Origin: a virus
Strand: one strand, 5' to 3'
IMG/VR virus record: IMGVR_UViG_3300022072_000174
Coordinates: 1 to 20,812 of that record
Length of the DNA stretch: 20,812 nucleotides
Made by a program: the position numbers and the translations under genes. Position 1 is the stretch's first letter. Every line of letters starts with the position of its first letter. Under the pieces are notes generated by a model that was not told the DNA's origin, did not search any database, and was given only the letters and a program-made list of their open reading frames with translations. Shown one piece after another: positions 16,442 to 20,812 of this stretch.

Positions 16442-16461
16442 AATTCTTGTTTTTAAATTTT
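16442..16461 (-). promoter_or_regulatory. A-rich translation leader of the capsid gene
   Basis: Read toward the gene this is AAAATTTAAAAACAAGAATT followed by ATG. There is no Shine-Dalgarno-like purine block. The A-richness at the most highly expressed gene in the window is the best single example of Bacteroidota-type initiation. It overlaps the last codons of the scaffold gene. Confidence 0.4.
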
Positions 16462-17595
16462 AATTCTTTTTATACTCAACTTTGAAGAATCTCTTCCGTC
16501 TTGGCCTAGTACCTTTGCTTTAATACCATTAACAAATCCATTTTTTTGAGCCGGTTGTCTAACATCCAGGCTAGGGTTTTTAGAGCTACTAACTATTTGT
16601 TTTGTAGCATCTGATTTCCCTTGTTCGTAGAAATGATTAATGATTGTATCAGCATTGGAAGCCATATATAGCGCTTTGTGATAACCTTTCTCATCTGTTA
16701 CATTACCTTTTTTGTCTAGGAACTTCCCTACAAAATTGTTAATATTAGATTGGTCTTCTGCTACTTTACCTGGATCTTGTACTCCATACCTAAATTTCTT
16801 TCCACTGATATTGAAATCAAAACCTTTGAAATCGTCGGAAAAATATTTATTAGTTTTGGATTTAAAGTCCGAGTGTTGTTGCTCAGCTACTTTCTGGTCC
16901 TGATTATATCGATCAAAAAAGTCAGTTGCTTTCTGTTGCTTTTGAGTTACGCCGGGTCTCAACTTGATTTCGTCGTAGTATTTACTCTTTGTTTGCTCTA
17001 GAAAGTTTTTGGCTTCTGCGATCTCTTCTTTAATTGCTAGTTTTTTAAATCTAACATCTCTTTCGTCGTCAAGCTCTTCATCGTAGGAGAATTTATCCTC
17101 CATCAAAAAAGAAATCTCATCCGCGTCAAGATGTGGTTTAGATTTTTTATAGTATTCCTTTAACAATGTGTTATCATCGACGGAGGAATAGTCCGCGTTT
17201 AATCTTACGTAATCTTCAATATTACCACCTGTCTCGTTCATAAAAGAAACTAATTTCTCTATGTTCTCTGGTAACACTGCTGTTTCCGTTGTAATCTCCT
17301 CTGGTTCAAATTTAGTGGTCTGAACTTCTCCAACCATTGTAGGTTCTTCTTTAAGCTCTTCTGCTTTTTCTACAACTACTTCTTCTACAATTTCTTCTAT
17401 AATCGGTTTAACTTCTTCTTCTACTTTTTCTACAACTACTTTAGTTGGTTCATTGCTAGGAATAACAACTTTAGTAGCTTCTTCAACTGGCTTAGATAAA
17501 TCTACCTTGGTAGGTTCTCCAGCGTTTTTGTTGAATTTTTTCATTTTAGGTTTTGACTTTATTTTAAAGTCTCCTTCCTGCTTTGTTTCTGACAT
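16453..17595 (-). CDS. Probable scaffolding protein (380 aa)
   Basis: This acidic, highly charged protein sits between portal and major capsid genes, the classical scaffold position. Residues 1-110 are low complexity, rich in Lys, Glu, Val and Thr, with the element E(P/A)TKV repeated near residues 27, 39 and 49 and a variant EPTMV near 84. The middle (about 105-290) is helical and charged (ENIEKLVSFMNETGGNIEDY, then DADEISFLMEDKFSYDEEL). The C-terminus is basic, ending SSKLSIKRIKI, suited to contact the capsid protein. No catalytic, membrane or signal motif is visible. Scaffold identity is inferred from position, charge and helix content, since scaffolds seldom share sequence. A protease-scaffold fusion seems unlikely because no Ser/His signature is visible. 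The leader is A/T-only; the stop is TAA, 11 bases before the capsid start. Confidence 0.68.
   Translation of the reverse strand: MSETKQEGDFKIKSKPKMKKFNKNAGEPTKVDLSKPVEEATKVVIPSNEPTKVVVEKVEEEVKPIIEEIVEEVVVEKAEELKEEPTMVGEVQTTKFEPEEITTETAVLPENIEKLVSFMNETGGNIEDYVRLNADYSSVDDNTLLKEYYKKSKPHLDADEISFLMEDKFSYDEELDDERDVRFKKLAIKEEIAEAKNFLEQTKSKYYDEIKLRPGVTQKQQKATDFFDRYNQDQKVAEQQHSDFKSKTNKYFSDDFKGFDFNISGKKFRYGVQDPGKVAEDQSNINNFVGKFLDKKGNVTDEKGYHKALYMASNADTIINHFYEQGKSDATKQIVSSSKNPSLDVRQPAQKNGFVNGIKAKVLGQDGRDSSKLSIKRIKI
17364..17440 (-). repeat. 17-base direct repeat in the scaffold gene
   Basis: CTTTTTCTACAACTACT (plus strand) occurs at 17364-17380 and again at 17424-17440, exactly 60 bases apart. It encodes two VVVEK-containing stretches in the low-complexity N-terminal region. 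It looks like internal slippage or duplication of 20 codons. Confidence 0.6.
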
Positions 17596-17625
17596 AATAT
17601 AATATGATTAAATAATTAATAAATA

Positions 17626-20031
17626 CTAGCTAGGTCCAAACTGCTCTAGTCCAAACCCATCTAAATTATCGTTTCCAGCAGACTCAAAGTTTTTTGGCAA
17701 TAGATCATTCTGTCTTTGATCTATAAGCTCTGATTGCTGGGTTCCTTGTATTTTCACTCTCTTGTCTTTACGGTCTTCTATTTCTTTTTCCTTAGAAGTT
17801 TCCGATTGTATTCTAGCTTGAGCCAATTGCATTTGATAACCAAACTCTTCAGCCATTAACTCTCTTTTGATTTGAGCTTCTGTCTGCATTCTTTGTATCT
17901 CAAATTGAGATTTAGCTTGCTCTATACTAACTTTTTCTTGAGTTAAAGCTTGTTGCTTTTGCACTTCAAACATAGCTGCTTTCTCTGCAGACCCAGCGTT
18001 AGCTTGTGCCTGAGCTTGAATATTTTGCTGTTGAGCCGCTTGCTCTCTTGCTATTTTTTGAGTTTGTCTTAGTTTTAAGAACTGGTTAGCTAGCTTAGTG
18101 TTTTTGATTTCTCGTATATCGATAGCGTCTGATAACGCAATAGCGCCAGTTTGTAAAGCCATTTGAACGTTTTGCTCTAATAAAGCTTTGACTTCTTCTT
18201 CAGGTTCTAATTCTAAGAATATTCCAAAATCATGTAATTGAAGATTCATTAACTCTTGTAGAGTTTTAGTGTTGAAAGTACTTATAGCTCCACTTAGAGA
18301 GTTTTCTGTTAATGGGTTCTGTATTAAATCAGCAGCTTTTAAGCTTATGTTCTCACACATTCTCAATGTAACGTATAATAAAGATTCCATTAAATGCTTA
18401 GTGGCTGTGTTAGAAGCGTTTGCTGCTAGCTTTTGTAGACCAACTAAAGCGTCTTTGTCTGGAGCACTTCCATCTCTAGCTTCGTTTAATCCTGTCACAT
18501 CACGGATCATTTGTAAGTAATATTGGTAAGTACCAATTAAACTTTGTATTTTAGCTTGACCTGATGATGATGATAGTTCCTGTATAGGTACTTTACCGGC
18601 ATTCATACCACCTTCTTGAGTTAGTGACCTACCAACTACAGAACCAGTCTGAAAATACATATTTAATGCTTCTGCTGGGTTATAATTAGTTCCGTTACCT
18701 AAATCAACTTCAGCTAAACCATCCATATCCAAGAATACTCCATCAGGAACTATTCTAGACATAACTTGTTGCAACTTAAGGTGAGTAAGCTGTATCATGT
18801 CAGCAAATCCAGTTATTCTACTAACTAAAGACTCTATACGTCCTTTATACATTTTCGGAGCTGTAATACAGTAGTTCATTTCTACCTTTGTAGTATCAGC
18901 GGTTGGCCTAGTCATATTCTCGGCCATCTTCCACTCTAGCATAACATTGTTACCTAACACTTTTGCTCCAGTGTATAAAACCTCTATAGTTCTATATACT
19001 CTATCAAAATTGTCGTTAGGTGGTGGGTTGAATTCGTCTGTTTTTTCTAATGCTTTTTCTAGACCTTGGTCAGTTTTCTTTATCTTAAAAACCTGGTTCA
19101 TATAAGTCTTATACTCAAAGTACATAACCTGAACAGTGTTTTCATCGTAATTACCCCAACCAGTTACGAATTGAGAATTACCTGGCATTTTCTGTATCTT
19201 CTCTAATTCTTCTTCAGGAAGATCTGGAAACTGCTTCTTAAGCTCTGGTATTGTTATAGCTTTTACTTCTCCAACATAATATATATCTTCAAAGTTAGGA
19301 TCCTCAGTATACGAATATACCATATAAGCTGGATCAACGTAGTCTATTTTTATACCTTCTGTTCTATCAAACCTTGTTTTACATGCTGCTATTCCTAGTA
19401 CAGTTAAATCGTTTGATAGTCTTTTTTTAGTTTGATCGTATCTATTCTTCGCTAGGGTAGTGTTAATTACTTCTTCTTCTGCGACCTCAACGTTTTGTTT
19501 ATAGGTCATTTGCATATGAAGGTCTAGCTCGTCTCTGTTTTCAGGTAAGTTGTTAATGTCATTAGTCATAGATAGATCAGCGCCTAACTTATTCTGTATA
19601 TCTATCAACAATTCTTTAGTGTTCATATCCCTCTGAATAGCTGCAGCGTAATCTGTTCTACTTTTCACAGAAAATGGATCTTGAGCAACTGCTTTAATGT
19701 CATAAGATTTATTACTCATTCCATTTACAACAATGTCTACAAACTTAGAAATAACTGGAACAGGTGTCCAGTCTAAATTAAGGTAAGATAAATCACCGTT
19801 AATAGATAATTCATTTTTATATTTTTGAACACTTTGCTCTCCACGAGCGTATAATCTCAATTGATGAAAATTACTATAACTTTGAGCATATCTGTTACCA
19901 GACCTGCCTTCTTGGAACCATTCTCCTTCAATCGCTCTAGCGACTTGCTCACCGTACTCTAGGCTAGCTTTTACTTCGTCGCTAACCACTTGGTTAGGAA
20001 ATGAACTATTAGTGTTAGTCTGTATCTTCAT
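17626..20031 (-). CDS. Portal protein, crAss-like (801 aa)
   Basis: The gene begins three bases after the terminase stop, the typical order. The N-terminal part has FHQLRLYARGEQSVQKYKNE and LDWTPVPVISKFVDIVVNGM (86-105). The central part has NLPENRDELDLHMQMTYKQN (161-180), NDLTVLGIAACKTRFDRTEG (207-226) and YVDPAYMVYSYTEDPNFEDI (231-250), then YYVGEVK. Further on come IRDVTGLNEARDGSAPDKDA (509-528), LVGLQKLAANASNTATKH and CENISLKAADL. From about 650 to 765 a Gln/Ala-rich coiled coil (AAQQQNIQAQAQANAG) could form a portal barrel. The C-terminus ends LDGFGLEQFGPS. I recall several of these blocks from crAss-like phage portals. About 800 residues is large for a portal, in line with short-tailed phages having a barrel extension. 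It forms the dodecameric DNA channel and docks terminase. The stop is TAG. Confidence 0.85.
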   Translation of the reverse strand: MKIQTNTNSSFPNQVVSDEVKASLEYGEQVARAIEGEWFQEGRSGNRYAQSYSNFHQLRLYARGEQSVQKYKNELSINGDLSYLNLDWTPVPVISKFVDIVVNGMSNKSYDIKAVAQDPFSVKSRTDYAAAIQRDMNTKELLIDIQNKLGADLSMTNDINNLPENRDELDLHMQMTYKQNVEVAEEEVINTTLAKNRYDQTKKRLSNDLTVLGIAACKTRFDRTEGIKIDYVDPAYMVYSYTEDPNFEDIYYVGEVKAITIPELKKQFPDLPEEELEKIQKMPGNSQFVTGWGNYDENTVQVMYFEYKTYMNQVFKIKKTDQGLEKALEKTDEFNPPPNDNFDRVYRTIEVLYTGAKVLGNNVMLEWKMAENMTRPTADTTKVEMNYCITAPKMYKGRIESLVSRITGFADMIQLTHLKLQQVMSRIVPDGVFLDMDGLAEVDLGNGTNYNPAEALNMYFQTGSVVGRSLTQEGGMNAGKVPIQELSSSSGQAKIQSLIGTYQYYLQMIRDVTGLNEARDGSAPDKDALVGLQKLAANASNTATKHLMESLLYVTLRMCENISLKAADLIQNPLTENSLSGAISTFNTKTLQELMNLQLHDFGIFLELEPEEEVKALLEQNVQMALQTGAIALSDAIDIREIKNTKLANQFLKLRQTQKIAREQAAQQQNIQAQAQANAGSAEKAAMFEVQKQQALTQEKVSIEQAKSQFEIQRMQTEAQIKRELMAEEFGYQMQLAQARIQSETSKEKEIEDRKDKRVKIQGTQQSELIDQRQNDLLPKNFESAGNDNLDGFGLEQFGPS

Positions 20032-20034
20032 TTA

Positions 20035-20812
20035 TTAAATAATTTTTGATGATGAACCAGTGTTATCATATTTTTTTATACCTAAGTTTATCGCTTTGTA
20101 TTCTTTTTTAGCCACTGGTATGTACCTGTTTTTGTTACAAGCCATTAAAGCTAATCCAGAACTTATAGACGCATCGTGTTTTGTTCTGTTGTTAATGTTA
20201 AACCTAGCCCAATCTTCTAATGTTCTCTGAAAGTACATATTACCAAATCCGTTCTCTGTTGAGCCAACGCTTGTGTTTATGTATGTTTCAATAGCTGAAG
20301 CGTGTGCTTGCTTAATGTCTTCACTAGAGTTAGGTATTCCGCCAATGTCTTTTTCTGTAACCGACAATTTGTTCCAAACCTTGTCAGGTCTATTCATTGA
20401 GAAACCTCTATAACCTCTTCTTTTAAAATGATATAATAATCTAGGCTTATTGTTTTCACATAATAAAGGCATTCCGTAGAATACGCAAGCCATTAAAACG
20501 TCTTCAAAAAATATCTCAGCTGTCTGAGGTCTAGCTATATACTCTAAAAAGAATTGATTAGGTGGCACGTCTTCCATACTGAATTTAGTTAAACCGTGTA
20601 AAGATCCATTCGAACCTCTACCATCAACTGTACCTGATATATCGTAGCTATCACACCCAAACGCTCCGCAGTGATCGTTGCCTGGGTATTTAGTCCCATT
20701 CTTTACTATCACACGATTTTGAAGATTATAAGGCGGAACCCAAGATATTCTGAAGTTACCGTCTCTATTTGGCATAAATATAACCTTAGAGTCTTTAACT
20801 CCATTCTCCCCC
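20035..20812 (-). CDS. terL: Large terminase subunit, C-terminal nuclease domain (partial, N-terminus missing)
   Basis: The frame stays open from the TAA at 20035-20037 to the right edge; upstream of the first Met (20775) it reads GVKDSKVIF continuing into MPNRDGNFRISWVPP, so that Met is internal. The visible part is the RNase H-like nuclease that cuts concatemeric DNA during packaging. Candidate metal ligands are the Asp of GCDSYDISG (codon 20650-20652), the Glu of LLCENNKPRLLYHF (20455-20457) and the Asp of RTKHDASISSGLAL (20173-20175). The surrounding ARPQTAEIFFEDVLMACVFY, GMPLLCENN and RRGYRGFSMNRPDKVW is the usual terminase pattern following strand 2. The ATPase (Walker) domain lies outside the window. 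The portal ATG is three bases beyond the stop. Assignment rests on motif spacing and gene order. Confidence 0.82.
   Translation of the reverse strand, partial: GENGVKDSKVIFMPNRDGNFRISWVPPYNLQNRVIVKNGTKYPGNDHCGAFGCDSYDISGTVDGRGSNGSLHGLTKFSMEDVPPNQFFLEYIARPQTAEIFFEDVLMACVFYGMPLLCENNKPRLLYHFKRRGYRGFSMNRPDKVWNKLSVTEKDIGGIPNSSEDIKQAHASAIETYINTSVGSTENGFGNMYFQRTLEDWARFNINNRTKHDASISSGLALMACNKNRYIPVAKKEYKAINLGIKKYDNTGSSSKII

Noticed and set aside
17364-17440. The 17-base direct repeat as a mobile-element or recombination site
   Set aside because: It is in frame, encodes the same VVVEK residues and lies in a low-complexity protein region, so internal duplication explains it.
14912-17620. Shared promoter motif from the ATCATATTAT-like sequence before the 14911 and 17595 starts
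   Set aside because: The similarity is short and entirely A/T in an A/T-rich genome. It is not found before the other genes, so chance is likely.
20035-20775. A complete 246-residue gene starting at the Met at 20775
   Set aside because: The frame continues upstream to the window edge without a stop and the sequence looks like terminase throughout, so the Met is internal and the gene is partial.
1-20812. tRNA genes, CRISPR arrays, insertion sequences, integrase or attachment sites
   Set aside because: I found no cloverleaf, no regularly spaced repeat, no terminal inverted repeat with transposase, and no recombinase motif. Non-coding space is only about 253 bases.

Overview
The window is a stretch of a tailed-phage genome, almost certainly the head and tail (virion) module. 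Twelve complete or partial genes plus one giant partial gene lie on the minus strand. Gaps total about 253 bases, so roughly 99% is coding. The DNA is AT-rich. I see no tRNA, CRISPR, IS element, integrase or cellular gene. The host is most likely a member of the Bacteroidota. None of the gene starts I can read has a Shine-Dalgarno sequence; the leaders are A/T-rich, often AAATAAAA-like, as is known for that phylum. From memory of protein patterns, portal, capsid and neck proteins resemble crAss-like phages (Crassvirales and uncultured marine relatives). I could not run a search to confirm this.

Layout in transcription order, right to left. 20812-20035: C-terminal nuclease part of the large terminase, cut by the window edge. 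20031-17626: portal. 17595-16453: probable scaffold. 16441-14990: major capsid protein. A strong hairpin (14950-14974) follows the capsid gene. 14911-14090: unrecognised 273-residue head-module protein, followed by a second terminator-like hairpin (14052-14073). 14029-13238 and 13234-12041: two neck/adaptor (ring) proteins. 12034-7943: a 1363-residue tail hub or 'muzzle'-type protein. 7912-6479: second large tail protein. 6478-6035: small cupin-like protein. 6031-5291: Ala/Gln-rich internal (ejection) protein. 5273-3708: hydrophilic virion protein of unknown function. 3695-1: a very large protein, open for 1231 codons to the left edge, with hydrophobic Ala/Gly segments and an HEFLH zinc-metallopeptidase motif. 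It looks like a 'large polyvalent protein' or ejected cargo protein.

The genes form one assembly programme: terminase and portal package DNA, scaffold and capsid protein build the head, the ring proteins close it, and the two large tail proteins make a short tail. The left end supplies proteins probably carried in the capsid and ejected into the host. The most interesting parts are the giant metallopeptidase-bearing protein, the two hairpins bracketing the 273-residue gene, the beta modules inserted in the tail and capsid proteins, and the cupin-like protein within the tail cluster.
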